Shown here piece by piece: positions 24,001 to 42,842 of a DNA stretch of 64,000 nucleotides. How positions within the stretch are numbered: position 1 is the first letter of the stretch; each line of letters starts with the position of its first letter. Source of the DNA: Halichondria panicea (taxonomy: Eukaryota; Porifera; Demospongiae; Suberitida; Halichondriidae); assembly GCF_963675165.1 (NCBI RefSeq), contig NC_087380.1, forward strand, positions 822,303-886,302, read 5' to 3'. Under the pieces are notes generated by a model. The model was not told where the DNA came from and did not search any database. It saw nothing but the letters and a program-made list of their open reading frames with translations. The position numbers and the translations under genes are program-made.

Positions 24001-25638
24001 TAAATCTTCCTGAACAGAGTCTAATGCACTGTGTACATCATAATGTACAGTACACACTTTTCTTTGTCCGTTTATTGGGTCCATCATCCCCCCCCCATAG
24101 CTTCCTCTACACGGTACCTGGTCAGTGTTGAGGCAGTGAGTGGTGTCGGCTGTAGTGCTGTCACTGAGATAGACTGCTACACTGAGCAAACACAGCCCCC
24201 AGTGGTTACCGGGGTAACTGTGGAGAGAATTGACGGGACTGCCATGAATGTCAGCTGGACTCCACTCAACAAAGCTCAGTCCAATGGCTTCATTCAGAGT
24301 TACATAGTGACATACTCTGTTGCCACGGTAACACCCAATCGTAAGAGACAAGGCTCTCAACAAGTGACAGTACCCAGTGACAAGAGTGGCACTATCATTG
24401 GAGGACTGGACCCGGGGTCAGAGTACAGTGTCGGTGTGAGCGCTAGTGGAGCAGGGGGAACTTCAGATTGTGAGTTGTCCTGTTATATTAATTATCTCCT
24501 AATTCCCACAACCTCTCCTCCGATAGTGTCCCCCACCATCGATATCTCCCCCATACGCTCAGTGTTGTTCCAGCTCAGGCTCACCAACATCCCCAGCTGT
24601 CCTGACTGGGTGGTGAGTACTACAATATTAATGTTGCTTAATGTGCACCGTATAAGTTTTCACTATTTGGCTACAGAGCCCTCAGCAGAAATGTTCGTGG
24701 GTTCTAACATTCGCTTTTCAATGCCAGGAAACCATACCCACCAATAGCTTTGCATACTGATGCGTTGGAGTTTATCCCAGTTTTAATTTTTGCATCTTCT
24801 GTCTGCCCTCGAAAAACGCGAAATGTTACGCCTCAAGAAAATGTCCCGCTGTACTGTGCTAGACTATTTTCTTTCTACAGGACCAGGATGGGAGGATAGA
24901 AACTGTGATGAGTGCGTTTGCTACCGAGGTGGAGAGTCACTGTGGGTGTGGCTTCTCAAGCATGGTCATGACTGTCCCTCTCTTCCGCTGCTTCCCTGGG
25001 TCGGACACAGCTGCTACATTCCGAGCCACTCTAACCGATTCCAGGCTCCTTACTCCCATACAAGACTGGATACAAACCAATGGATTCATTCCCATTCAGA
25101 ATGTACTGATTGAGGTGGACAAAACATGTCAGGTGGAGATCTCGAGCCTTGCAGACACCGAGTGTAACACTATACTTGTGGGTAGTGAGTCATCAGCTGC
25201 AGTGATTGGTGGAGTGGTGGGGGTGGTCATTGTCCTTATCGTTGCTGTTACCATTGCAGTCATAGTGATTGCTGTGCTGGTGTTCAAGAGTAGGAGAGAC
25301 CGTCTACAAAATAACAAAGTGAGTTATTCGTTCTGTGTTAAAGCTCATTGCTTAATTGTCTTGACCTCCCCATGTTCCTAAAGGGTTTAGTCAGTACTGG
25401 TGAGATACAACCATACGAGATGATAGAAAGGGGTGATCATGAATATGAGGAAGTTTCCAAGTTCCAACAACCGAGTGGTGGAGAGTATGAGATATTACCA
25501 CCCCCTCCACCCCGTCCACAACGGACAGTGGATGCCGGGGATGACTTTGAGGTCACTGAGTGCATTGCCTACAACACTACCACCCATGGCCCCCCTCCCC
25601 CCAACACGACCAGTGGAGACCCACTGTATGATAACTGA
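14876..25638 (+). CDS. Transmembrane Ig/Sushi/FN3 receptor with tyrosine-rich tail
   Basis: Twenty-six exons join to one 7,290-nt frame (2,429 residues). The order is: signal peptide (14876-14954; ATGs at 14888 and 14891 are alternatives); Ig-like domain with GQWTYPDG (15116-15487); three Sushi modules (15640-15825, 15877-16065, 16114-16290); two Ig (17060-17338, 17387-17707); two FN3 (17762-18058, 18129-18422); a second YPDG-type Ig (GQWYFPDG, 18480-18815). Eleven Ig exons follow (18865, 19181, 19624, 19990, 20369, 20771, 21186, 21583, 22065, 22411 and 23023 onward). Then come FN3 repeats (23563-23769, 24101-24469), a SEA-like juxtamembrane region (24527-24612, 24881 on) and a membrane segment (AAVIGGVVGVVIVLIVAVTI, exon ending 25318). 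The last exon (25384-25638) is the cytoplasmic tail. The tail has YEMI-x6-YEEV, YEIL next to PPPPPRPQR, and the C-terminal YDN. Internal introns are phase 1 up to the juxtamembrane region, then phase 0. A cell-surface recognition or adhesion receptor that signals through SH2/SH3 proteins is the likely role; ligand unknown. Confidence 0.88.
16330..16520 (+). pseudogene. Broken Sushi exon cut by a foldback element
   Basis: VDCG-like start, then GSTAMYACNIGYTLTGHTTRIC, resembles the preceding Sushi exon. Its second half is replaced at 16476 by TAGCCTCAAAACCAGGCCGA, the start of the foldback family, and no third or fourth cysteine or splice donor remains. The joined frame of the gene requires this relic to be skipped. 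The rest of the intron (16521-17059) shows nothing coding. Confidence 0.7.
18066..18098. repeat. (CA)n after an FN3 exon donor
   Basis: About 16 CA units start five bases after the GTAAGC donor, within a 70-bp intron. Confidence 0.9.
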
Positions 25639-25821
25639 CACTATAAATGGACTTTGTTACTAACAGTTTACTACCTCCTCATTATACTCCTAGTTTGTTC
25701 TGATTCTAATTTGCAACCTCTCATTTTGTTTATGAGCATGCGCGGAAATAACTGATGCGGTTTGGGTCGAGGCTTTATCATGTGTCATAATGACGACCTC
25801 TTCAACCTTTTAACCATTTCT

Positions 25822-25827
25822 AATAAA
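25822..25827 (+). terminator. Poly(A) signal of receptor 2
   Basis: AATAAA lies about 185 bp after the stop codon. The rest of 25639-26065 holds the DDX43 upstream region and no other gene. Confidence 0.55.
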
Positions 25828-26065
25828 CGCCACTACCCACGTGGTAAAAAAAAGTGCAAGACCATACATGCATGATAAACATCATCAACTATCTGCAGAT
25901 CTACTGTGTTCTATTGCCTGTGGACAAGTGTGAGTGTTTTATTAGGCTCGGGTATGCATGTATCTACCAGTAAGTAACGGATTGCAGGCTTATAGATGCT
26001 TGGCCGGCCCAGCTATAGTTGCATGTGAACACCACTAGCTATTTGTAGCTGTACATGACCATAAC

Positions 26066-32092
<6,027 letters not shown>

Positions 32093-32474
32093 ACAATAAT
32101 TATCTCTTAATAAGAACAATTCATTTATTCAATTCTTGCACAATATTTTAATCATTAATTTGTGTATCTATTCGAAATGCAACCCATAATAATAATAATC
32201 ACAAGCTCTTGTTATTATGTAATTACTGAAGAGGGGGTGTGGTTGGTATGTAGTGCAAGCAACTGCCATCATTGAAGCAAACTATAAATAATATATTATG
32301 CAGCACAAACTAATAATTAACATACACACATAATCAGCAAAATCAAAAATAATAATTAATCAGCACAAAATCATTACAAGAATTAACATAGTTTATTACG
32401 CACATCACAATCAAACTAATCACTAATTACATGTAATACATGCACACACTCGACATCAGTTTCTGTGTGCTTTG
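32093..32474. other. DDX43 3' flank and R1 3' flank
   Basis: AT-rich spacer between two convergent genes; no gene. A diverged copy of the DDX43 end plus this spacer recurs at 46565-46630 and 48030-48250. Confidence 0.6.
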
Positions 32475-33876
32475 CTACACATCATCCAGAAGTGGCTCTC
32501 TATAATCAGTGGCATTATAGTATTGACGCTGCTGCGTTGCATTGCCCAACGTCACTTCCTGTGTTGTCACTTCGTTCCTTCCACTTTCTATGAGTTCATC
32601 TTCTTGTATGCTTGTATACATTTCTCGTTTCTTGGCGAGCCTCTGAAGCTTGGGTCCGACTTTCTTGGCTATGTGGAAGATTATAATACAAGCAAACTGC
32701 AGGAGAGCAATACAAACTGAGGTAGCAGTCACTGGATTGAGGGTGTCATTTTGTCGGACATCTTCCGATTGTATTTGATAAAACAAGAATGCTCCACCTA
32801 AGATGATGAGGTTAAACAGATACAATACTTCAAGCACAGATGCAAACCATTGCTTGTAGAGATAGCCAACAAAGGATGTGTAGACTAGCAGGAGTGTAGC
32901 TATAATGGTCATTACCAGTATGTTAGCATTCGGATTGGATGTTGAGGTTGTTGAGAAAACAATCAATATCACTACGCGTGAGATGAGTAGAATCCCCGTC
33001 CACATTTGATGCTGTCGCTTGTCTTTGAAAGGACCGTAAAAAGTATCAAAAAACGGCATGAATGTGTTAATCCAGCAAAGGGGTCGGTAGTCTGACTTGG
33101 CTTTTAGGAAGGGTACTAGAAGGAGAGTCAAAGTGAATGGCAACCAAAACAATAGCATAAAGAGTAGTGCCACCACCATTAAGACAATGTGTCCCCGTGT
33201 TGTTCCATATTCAACATTTCCATCCAGGGACCAAACACTGCGAATCGAACCATCAGAGCCACTAATGTCAGATGGAGTAAACACATTTGTGATAATCCTG
33301 AACAGCTTCCCATAAGATAGGAGGATGAGAGTAGACAAAACAGCAACAGAGTTTCTACCAAAGAATCGAGTGGCTTTTATGGAATACCGAGACACTAAAA
33401 TGATGAGACCAGCAATGCACCAGATGTAGACTGGAAACACGAACTGTAAACCACTTTTAGTTACTTGATCCAAATTTTGAATAAAACAAGTCTCAATACC
33501 AAAGTCCAGATTAATCCAAGCTATAGGCACAGTGATGATGTAGTAGCCAATGTTCTGTCTGCCCTGCTGTGGGAACAATATAGCATTGTTAATCCACACA
33601 ACATTTGCGTAGAATATCAGTCCATTTATGGTACCATTGGCAACTGTGAGGTTGAAGAGTGTAATCATAGCAACCAATAAAATCCCGAGGATGGCGAACA
33701 CAATCAATAGAGCAACATAACTATTGTCATGACATTGTATGCACCTATCACCTCCTAATTGCAGGCTGTAGTTGCCTTTACATCTCCCACACAGTATTCC
33801 AGCACGGTTTGAGCTGCACTGCGAATCAGGGGATGTCAAGTGAACAGATATTGCAGACCTAGTGCAGTATTCACTA

Positions 33877-36800
33877 CACTGTAAAAACAGGGTGGTGACC
33901 GTCACTACCAAATGTGGTGATGGTCACTACCTAAGCGAATCACTACATGGTGGTGATTTATGTATGTGGTGATCCTCACTACCAATCTCAGTGACGGTCA
34001 CTACCTAAGTCCTTCACCAACATAGCTCAATACCAACTGTGGTGACGGTCACTACCAAAGTCCTTCACTACATTCAACCTCCGCGATGACTCCTAGATCC
34101 TAAGTCCTTCATCACAGTGTGCATGCAGTGGTACCTCTCACTTAACTTACTGTTCCCTGTACCTTCTCCTGTGTGTGTCACAGCTCCATTAATTATTATT
34201 TTATAGATAGGCATGCAGCATGCAATGTGATACTTTTAATATTTCATGGTGAAAGTCACAAGTTGTCATTTTTACGGTCTATCCTGCTACCGTCGAAGAC
34301 CAAGTCAGAAGAATACAACGAACTATAAAATAATATTCTATATCAGTGTATGACGACTGTTTGGTCGGCTACTTACTATAATTATAATTATACGATAATG
34401 TAATGGTGTCTTTTTAATATCCACCACTGACTGTAAACTTGAAACAACATGAAGTTTTACCCAACAAACTTGCAGTACACAATTATAATATTGTTCTTGT
34501 ATAGCTACAATTGCTCCTCCCCTAACAATGATGACAAACTGGGACATAAATAATACACTATTCCCGACCACTCCCAACAGGTACAGACGTAAGCTTTGGT
34601 TGTAACTTTAAGGCAATCAGCATCAATAATAATTATGCCGTTAAATCTAAGGGAGTGACAAACTCAAGCAGATGCTTGATGGATCTAGTTTGCTGACTAA
34701 GTATAAAGGCTGCAAAGAGGCCCCATGGTGCCCTGATATCTCACTAAGCTTTTTTGCCTGAGCAGCATTCCATATTCTGCAATAAAAGAGAAGCATGAGA
34801 TTATCAATCCATAGACGTATAATGTTACTGCTAGCTTGAACAGTTACAATGGCATATCTGCATTCATATTAAGGCCAGTACACAATAATAAGATTTTACC
34901 AAACAAAATAATTAACAATTGATTCACACACGTATTTACAAATACAATTACTAGTTGAAGCGATGTATTAATTGTGTAACATCTTTGAAAAGAGGTTTCT
35001 GTACCTGGTCGATCAACACGCAACACGACTTACTGCTAACCCGTACCAGGTAGATCTAGATTTAGTGGTCTATTTTACAGAAACTGAGTCACCAAGACAT
35101 AGTCAACACGCAACCCGGCTTACTGTTAACCATAATTGCCTCAGTAAAACAGTTCATGGAATGCTTTTACTATAAGATGTTACACGACATCAACATGCTC
35201 CATATCTAAGCTACATGATTCAACACTATTCATCCACACACTACTATTCCTTATCCTTTGGTAGCAGCAATATAAGACTGCCAAATGCCTTTCCTTGTCA
35301 CTGAATTGAACTGTAATAGGAAGATCTAGTTAGCTTGCTATAGCTCCTTCCATGTCCATATCTTCACTTGCGCGCTCTTGTTTGTTGAATAGACCTATGA
35401 CCAAATAAGGGCACGTGCAATTATGCAGCTGCAGATTTGCAGCTGCACACATCAACAAAAATTATTTGCTGGAGTTTTTAAAGAAGCAGACAAGTTGAGC
35501 TTTTAGAGAATGCTTTGAGAGTTGTTTGACAAAACTGTGTAACTAGGTAAGTTCCTCAACATGCTGCACAGTTTAAATTAATATTTTATGCAGAACTGAA
35601 TTTCTCCTGAAGGACAAGCAAAGCGCAAGTAAACACTTCATTAGGGCTTAAACAAGGGAAGACCAAAGCCCATTGCCCTAAGCTTCGTTCAGTATGCACA
35701 ACACAAGTGAGTTAATTAACTATACTAGTTCAGAAGAAGTAGGGACTTCACATTGTAATTGTAATACTTCGAGCTTCCAAGCTAACCCTCTCAGGATTGT
35801 AGGGCTTACTCTACATTCCTGTACTCTCATAATAATTGTCCATCCTAAAATCGTCCATCCTCTTTTGTTAATGCAGTAAAATTTATAGAATTCGAACTAC
35901 TGATGCTTGTACGTATAAAGTAGTCTTCAATAGAAGCCGGTCTCAAATAGTAGCCTCAGTGAATTTTGAGGCTATGTGTCTCTGCACTTTCAGCCATATT
36001 AATACTGGTATCTACAGTTGCAGCTTAATTGTTAGGTTCAGTGAACTTTGAGGCTATGTGTCTCTGCACTTGGCAGCCATATTAATACTGGTACGGTTGC
36101 AGCTTAATTGTTAGGTACCGTTATATGCTTGAAGGCCGCACTCAAATAGTAGCCTCAGTGAACTTTGAGGCTATGTCTCTGCACGTGGTTGATTGGTATC
36201 TACGGTAGCAGCTAGCTAGGGTAGCAGCTTGCTTAAGTAGTGCTTTTAGAAGACTTTCTCATGGCATAGTTCGAGTAAAAATAACTAGCTGGGGCTAATA
36301 AACACCTCTCTTGAACAATGTGCTCTCTCGAATTGTAGCCTCCTTTGTCAGCAAAATGAACATTTAGTAGCCATGCGCACAGCCTCTGATCAAGCATATA
36401 CATACTAATAATATTATTATACAGATGAGCGACATAACAGTAGTTGTGTTTGTGTGTGTATGTGACTGTCTGTCTGTGTGTAGATTGCCATAGCTGTTCC
36501 AATGAACACGAAGTGCAAGTATAATGTAAAGGCTCTATAGCCATTGCATCATTCCCGAGTTATGGGTAATTTTGCTCTAATACTTGGAATGCCGTTGCAT
36601 GCAGTGTTTTGTCTTTAAGTGTCGCAGCAATCATGTCATCATTATGTCCCGCTTGGGTTGTATCATAGCAACTGGGTGGAGTTTCACTACTCCGTTGCCT
36701 TAAGGGCGCACTGATTTTGTTACAAACAGCCAAAAATAAGTTAGCAATGGGAGGACAGATGGGTAGGCTCGTTACACATGGACAAGTTAGTGCGTAGCGC

Positions 36801-38707
36801 TAGAAGTTTAGCACTGGCTATACAAGCTATAATAATATGCACACGCTTTTCGTTCATTTTCAATAGTTTTTAACTGTTTACTAGTCCTTGCAAGGTGAGT
36901 TAGCTTAGGTATATATAGCAAGCATTTTTCATTTCAGTAGATATAATTATAATTATAAAATTTATGGCAACGTTAAACCATCCTTGGCCTTGAGACTTTG
37001 CCTTCGTCCTCGGAGGTTTATTGCCATAAATAGTGGACAAGGCATCAGCACCTGCAGCGCGTTTATTTATACTGTTATTGTTGTTACACACTATTGCGTT
37101 CAGTAACTGTTGTAATTAACTTGCAGGATATGAAGTTAAAAAAAACGTGTGGAGCAACCATACTACTGGACACCTTTAAGTATAGACATAAATCAAGGTA
37201 TGTGCATGCTGCTGCCGTATTGCCACAATTTGTTGTCAGTGATTAATATGTTAGTTCTGTTAGTCCTGCTTTTGCACACAAAACAAGAGTGTAACAGTTC
37301 ATTTTGTTCCAAAAATAATTGTCTTACTTCAACCTCTCTTCGTATCACATCTTTGTACTTAGCCTATAAAGTCAGCAAAAGATTTGTAGAATTGTTGTTA
37401 CTAGGTTACTAAACACCCCCTAATCTGTATGTATATAAATTGTGCTTGATCAGAGGCCGCTCTTACAATTATAAAGGTTGAATAGTAGCATCTCAATTGC
37501 ATCTTTATTGGTAGCCTCAGTGAACTTTGACCCTCGCTGAGACATATCTGCAGTGGGAGCCATGCTTATTGATACTGCACGGTATCTATGTGCCAGTTAG
37601 CTTGGTAGCAGCTTGCTAGTGCTTTAGTTAAGAGACTGTCCCATGGCGGAGTTTGAATGTGTGCAGATGAAAGAAAATTGTACCTATATTGGCCTTATGA
37701 ATTGTAGCATTTTTTGCCAGGAAAATAAGTAACCGCGGCCTCTGATCACGCAAATAATTATGAATCTGCCACCTGTAGCACATTGACCTTAATTTTCAGT
37801 ATGATTAGCAAGTTGTTCCTCTTCAGAGTTTTAGGCAGACCCATTGTTAACATTCATTTTGAATTATTTATAGCAAGCTATTAATTGTTTTGACAAGGCT
37901 TGCAGTATAGCAGTTCTTCCAAACCTTATTGTTCTGCTCACAATAATTGATTACTGCTCTATATAGAGTAATAAGAATTTGCATAGCCTCCCTGGCTCTC
38001 CAGTGTGCTGTTCAGGTATACCACTATAGTCCGGGCCGATACTTCTTCTTGTAGACATAATTGTGCCTGCTATTTTCTGTAGCTATAATTGGCTCAGCTT
38101 CACGCATTGTTTTCATACTTCAGTATTTGTGACATCATGGATTACTTTATTTGGCTTATAATTAATTATACATAGCAGGTAATTACGAAAACTTACCAAC
38201 GAAAACGTAAACGTGGTTTACCGGTACACATGCACGTATAATTGAAGCTCAGTAGGTATGCAAAAGTTTTGTTGTTAATCATGCGATATCCCCCGGCACA
38301 TAATCTAATTTGTATAATTATACACTTCCAACCTACATAGTTGACTCTATTACAATGAAATAAACATACTTTCTCCTTCATGCATATACAGGAGGAGGGA
38401 GGAGGTTGGGATGTAAAGACAGCCAAGAACTGATGATCAACTCAGGCCATTAGACACTGTCATTTTATACTCTGTTAGGCTAGTAAGCATAATGCTTGTT
38501 ATTATTTTCTGTGCACATTTTCAGAATTTTTGTATAGTGATTTTTACTAGTTCTGGTGATGTTCACTACCTAAATGTAGTGATCGTCACTACTTAAATGT
38601 AGTGATTTGAAAAAGTGGTGAGGGTCACCAGTCGATTTGCGGTGACTATTGTGGCAGCCGTTTCACTACCTTTTGGTGGTGACGGTCACTTTCCAGTTTT
38701 TACAGTG
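33877..38707. mobile_element. 4.83 kb inverted-repeat element inserted in R1
   Basis: It starts CACTGTAAAAACAGGGTGGT and ends with the inverted partner AGTTTTTACAGTG. TA is duplicated at 33875-33876 and 38708-38709. Both ends carry many subterminal copies of the near-palindrome GTGACGGTCAC followed by TACC (33900-34060 and 38560-38690), as expected of transposase binding sites. The AT-rich interior has no open frame above about 105 residues and no transposase I recognise, so it is non-autonomous. Repeats starting GTAGCCTCAGTGAA with TTTGAGGCTATGTGTCTCTG recur near 35945, 36030, 36145 and 37510. A smaller inverted-repeat unit sits at 34974-35185. Confidence 0.85.
34974..35185. mobile_element. 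Nested inverted-repeat unit
   Basis: It is bounded by GTGTAACATCT and its inverse AGATGTTACAC. It contains two direct copies of CAACACGCAAC..GGCTTACTG-type sequence. It lies inside the 4.83 kb element. Confidence 0.5.
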
Positions 38708-40737
38708 TAGGACAGTACTGGTACCAGTAGTATACGTCTGTTCCTTGTTCGGCAGTGTCCACTCCTACCCATACAGTTCCTTCTCTAGTGATAATGCCAG
38801 TATGGTTTTGAATCTCACAAGTTAACATCAACTGCTTACTGTATTCGTCGCAACCGCACATACTTGAAGTATTAAGCTGAAACCCCAGTGGACACTTATC
38901 GATAGTGATGTTAATGAAGATGGCCGTATGGAGAAGAGCTGCACACGGTGCTGGGGAGTACATACATGCAGCGGAGTATATGTTATTTACACTTTCTTTA
39001 ATTATGTCGTCTTGATTGCCTTGAACAAACGATTCTTCAACAGAGAGGCTTAGTTGAAGGGTCCTGTTTCTTTGGTTGGACAATACTGTGTAGGTTAGTG
39101 TCGTGCATTGCTCGTAGTCATTGATAGATTGTATATGTTGACCATCATTGATACTTCCAGCCTGCCTATCCAGTACAGTAGCAAACACAGTTCCTGTTAC
39201 TCTACTAAAGTTAAACCCCACAAGAGCTACAGAAGTCTCAAAGCTCTCCCCTGGAAATGTTATCTTGTTTAATACAAGGTACGTACTGTTTTGTGTATCG
39301 TTTACACAGAAACACACTCGAGAAGGGTTTGATGCAAGTCGAGATGTACTCGGTACTGAGTCGTCAAAATAAAAAATACTATTCTCTGAAACTGAGCATT
39401 TCTCCTCAAAGTATGATACTTTTGTTACTCCAAAAATGTCCCTTCCACCGAAACTAGCATTGTTCCCAAAGAACGTCACTCGAGTATCACCACTGGTATT
39501 GTTATAAAAGCAAGGTTCATAAAAGTTAGAGATAACGTCTTGCAAAATTCCGTTCTCCACAATAACTAGTAGCTGTGGAGGGAGAGGTGGTTCTGTAGCA
39601 ATATAGATCCCCCCACCGTACTCCAGAGCTGTATTGTTCTCAAAACGTGTAGTAGATCCTGAATCAAATATCACTTGTGATTGATACAAGGCCAGACCAC
39701 CTCCTCTTACTGCAATGTTGTTAACAAACACATTCTCTCCTGACAACTGGAAGGTACTTTGGTAGGCTAGGATTGGTGTTCCGTTGTTGTTATCGAATGT
39801 ACAGTCCTTGAAAATTGTTTCTTCTTGATTGAATACCCATATTCCAACGACTCTGTTTCGTGTGAAACAACAGTGATCTATTTCATTCCTATCTTTTCTT
39901 ATTAGCACAACTCCAACATCATTGCTATCAATCCAAGAGCTTCGCAGTGTAATGCCTGAGCGATTTGATAGAATGCCGATACTATTATCAGTTATGTTGG
40001 AATTGACAATAGTTACATTTGGTGTGTTAACAGTATATACTCCATACAAATCATTCTGAAATATCACGCTGTCCTCAATCAAAACTTTCTTTCCTGCAAT
40101 GACCCAAACTCCCATATAGGTGTGAGATATAGTCGACTTTTTGATTACTATTGAGCTGTCAGCAATCGGGTCTTGCGTGTTTTTACGCAGTACCAAGCCA
40201 CCACGATGACCAAAAAAGCTACACCATCGGAAAGTAGCTGTAAATCCTACAGAATCAGATACAGAATCAGATACAGATAGTAGAACATTCTCAAACAAAA
40301 TTTCTGCGATCAATACATTTGATGATGCGATACTAATCAAAGAATTAGTAGGGTATAATTGACCAATAACCTTCGGGCGTTGTCCCAGGTTTGGAAGTGC
40401 TGGCTGCAAGGTTATATTGTTAGTATAAATACTCAGGGTCCTATTGAGATTGTGAACTCCCTTCAGGAATATCAGAGTGATGTTGTTAATGTGGTCAGAT
40501 AAATTTCCGTGCTGAGCATAGTGGTCCAAGGTGTCGCAAGGTTGAGGACAGTCAGGTGGGCCGGCTGGGAGGGTTGGGGTGACATAGAAGGTCTCTGCCA
40601 CGCAAGGAGAGAGGAGACCAGCTGTCACTAACAGGCCGAGTAGTTGAAGCATCTTGTACATTGCTGCTTGCTGAACAACTGTACCATAGCGCGCTAGCTC
40701 ACTAAACTTTATGGCTTCTTGTAGAAAAACGGGCGTG

Positions 40738-41260
40738 GCTGTGGTAGATAGATAGATAGATCAATTTTCATTTGGATAGGAATGCTGCATCCACCATAAT
40801 GGTAGGTTTTCATGCAGGTCCTATATAAAAAGAAAAGAAAAAAAATAAATAAATAAAACATAAGTATAGATATTAATTCATATATGACAGGTGTTCTCCT
40901 AGATTGTAATGTGTAGGGTTTTCAGGGAGGTTTTGAACAACTTTAAGGTGGGGCATGATTTTGAGGATAGCGGGAGACGGTTGTAGTGCAGAGCACCTGA
41001 GTATTCAAAGCTCCTTCTGTAGTGTTCAGAGTTTGGCTGGCCTAGGTGGATATTACCTGATCCACGGGTCCCAATGTTGTACAGTATCGAGTTGAGTTTA
41101 AACTTGTTCTTCAGGTAAGGAGGGGCAAGGTTCAGCAGACATCTGTGAACTAGAGTGAGCATAAACCTCTACCACCTTTCTTGGAGTGTAGTCCAGCCAA
41201 GTTGGTCCCTGAGGGGTGAGCTGCTGGTGCGTGGAGGTTTTCCCAATATCACACGCATTC
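40738..41260 (-). mobile_element. Non-LTR retrotransposon 3' fragment
   Basis: On the minus strand, 41162-40899 encodes LAPPYLKNKFKLNSILYNIG, HYRRSFEYSGALHYNRLP and PTLKLFKTSLK. This is the C-terminal signature of metazoan non-LTR reverse transcriptases (jockey/CR1/L2-like). The 3' end runs into a short (TCTA)n tail at about 40738-40758, a common CR1/L2 ending. The rest of the element is missing. Confidence 0.75.
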
Positions 41261-41569
41261 CATAGTTCTGTATACGGAAATTAGCCTTCTGTGGCTAGGG
41301 TATAAATTTTGATGTACTGGCTTGCTGCACTGGATAGATCTAGGTATATGTATAGTAAGCTTTCCAGGCAGGCAAATAAAGAACAGAAGCGCTAAGCTGC
41401 TATATGCAGCAAAGGTCAAGAACCCAGAACAAGAATGTTTAATCCTATTAATTAAACGTGACCTTATTGACCCTGGCGTTCCTCTTCTGGACAAGACTCA
41501 ACACAGATATAGAGATACAAAAAATGGGCACATGATCATTGATAAAATCTACAATCCTAGAGACTGTTG
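41261..41569. other. Spacer between the LINE fragment and K1
   Basis: No gene is seen. The part from about 41500 (GACAAGACTCAACACAGA) recurs downstream of K2 and K3 and is probably the old 3' UTR of the ankyrin gene. Confidence 0.5.
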
Positions 41570-42654
41570 TCATCGTTTATATTTTGATTTGGAGTGTTTC
41601 CCCAGCAACGCCATTAGTTCAGTGAACCCCGCCTCTTTAGCAATGTCCAAAGCTGTTAGGCCGTCCTGGAGGGAGGAGACAGAAGGGTTAATAGTGAAGA
41701 AGTAGGCAGTGGATATATCGGGACACTAGCAGACATAATTATGCAATGCAACAATTATGTGGATGGTATCAAAAGCATGAGAATGCATCATGCAAATAGC
41801 AACCCTTGACTTACATTGTCCCTGAGGCTGGTATCTGTGTGAGGGTGTGTGAGAAGTGACCCTACTATCTCCGTATGACCACTCTGACTAGCAAACATGA
41901 GTGCTGAGGAGCCGTCCTGCAGTCATGTGATTGTCATGTGACATGCAGGTACAGATATTGCCACACCCACCTTGTCCCGGAGGTTAACGTCGGCACCTTT
42001 CTCCAGGAACAGAGAGACCATCTCCAGAGAACCACTGCAGGCAGCCAACATCAGAGCAGTCCGTTGATTTTGACACATCAAACAGTAGTTATTAGCATTG
42101 TTCGTACGTGTACACGCTATGTAATTATAGACACTGTTTTGGAGGTGTCTATAATCAATATGGAATTTAGAAGCTCAAAGGCCAGTACTGCTTTAGTATC
42201 CCGAGCGTAACCAGGGTACTATACAATTGCCTGAGGGCTTCTAAATCATGGACACTGACAAAACAGAGTCTATAATTTATACTTGAGGCACTTTTCACTT
42301 ATCAACTAGTGTCTAAATATTATGTGGTACATGTGATTGTGTGTGTTCAACAATGGATATACCGAACTGAATGCAAAGTAGTATAATGATTATTGTGTAA
42401 TGGTTGTAGCCTCATGATCACACACTATCACCAACATCACCATCTCCCTATTTGAACTGTCTATAGTACAATCATTATTACTGCGGTACACAATGCATGC
42501 TAATAATACATTGTACTGCTAACTCGTATAGTGTTGCTAGGAGACAGGCTCACCTTGTCAGCTGCCATGTCCACCAGGTGTCCCATGATATCTCTGTGTT
42601 CACCCACTTCCACACAACAAGCAACTTCCAGCATCAGTGGAGTGTATAGCCAGC
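41570..42654 (-). pseudogene. K1: KANK-like ankyrin-repeat 3' fragment
   Basis: Four short exons on the minus strand: 42654-42554 (TPLMLEVACCVEVGEHRDIM), about 42069-41971 (RTALMLAACSGSLEMVSLFL), 41916-41815 (DGSSALMFASQSGHTEIVGS) and 41665-41570 (DGLTALDIAKEAGFTELMAL plus stop). The order and wording match the ankyrin domain at the C-terminus of KANK proteins, which link the cortex, talin and microtubules in animals. No start codon, coiled coil or KN motif lies upstream. The second exon has lost its acceptor: TGTCAG in K2/K3 is TGTCAA here. It is a decaying duplicate of the 3' end of a gene. Confidence 0.7.
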
Positions 42655-42842
42655 CTGTGTGTGTGTGTGGTGTGTGACAGTGTGGTGGAGGTATGTGTGC
42701 GTGTGTGAGGGGTACCTTCTCGTCCTGTACATAGAAGCAAAAATACATAATTATTATAAATCAGTTCTTAATTTCTCTTATGCAGCACAATCAAACTATA
42801 ATTAATATACACACGTAAATCAGTTTTCTCTACATATAATAA

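Larger units (their letters stand above)
32475..40661 (-). pseudogene. R1: beta-helix/multi-TM receptor split by a 4.8 kb insertion
   Basis: The 5' part (40661 to 38710) encodes a signal peptide (YKMLQLLGLLVTAGLLSPC), FYVTPTLP and CPQPC motifs, then parallel beta-helix-like repeats such as NNIAVRGGGLALYQ and ENNTALEYGGGIYIAT. The 3' part (33874 to 32475) encodes CSSNRAGILCGRCKGNYSLQ, about nine or ten membrane segments and the family ending DYREPLLDDV. Between YQYC(P) and the following TRSAI the frame is cut by the element 33877-38707. Compared with R3 the flanking coding sequence is otherwise intact, so the break is recent. As it stands the 5' part would give a 653-residue secreted ectodomain ending in element sequence. 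The 3' part has no start. Removal of the insertion by splicing cannot be excluded, but no good splice pair keeps the frame that I can see. Confidence 0.85.

Noticed and set aside
38700-40661. R1 5' part as an independent secreted beta-helix gene
   Set aside because: Its last codons come from transposon sequence and the missing half lies on the other side of the insertion, in the same order as in R3.
41322-41705. Plus-strand 127-residue frame
   Set aside because: It runs antisense through the last ankyrin exon of K1 and its flank, with no similarity of its own.
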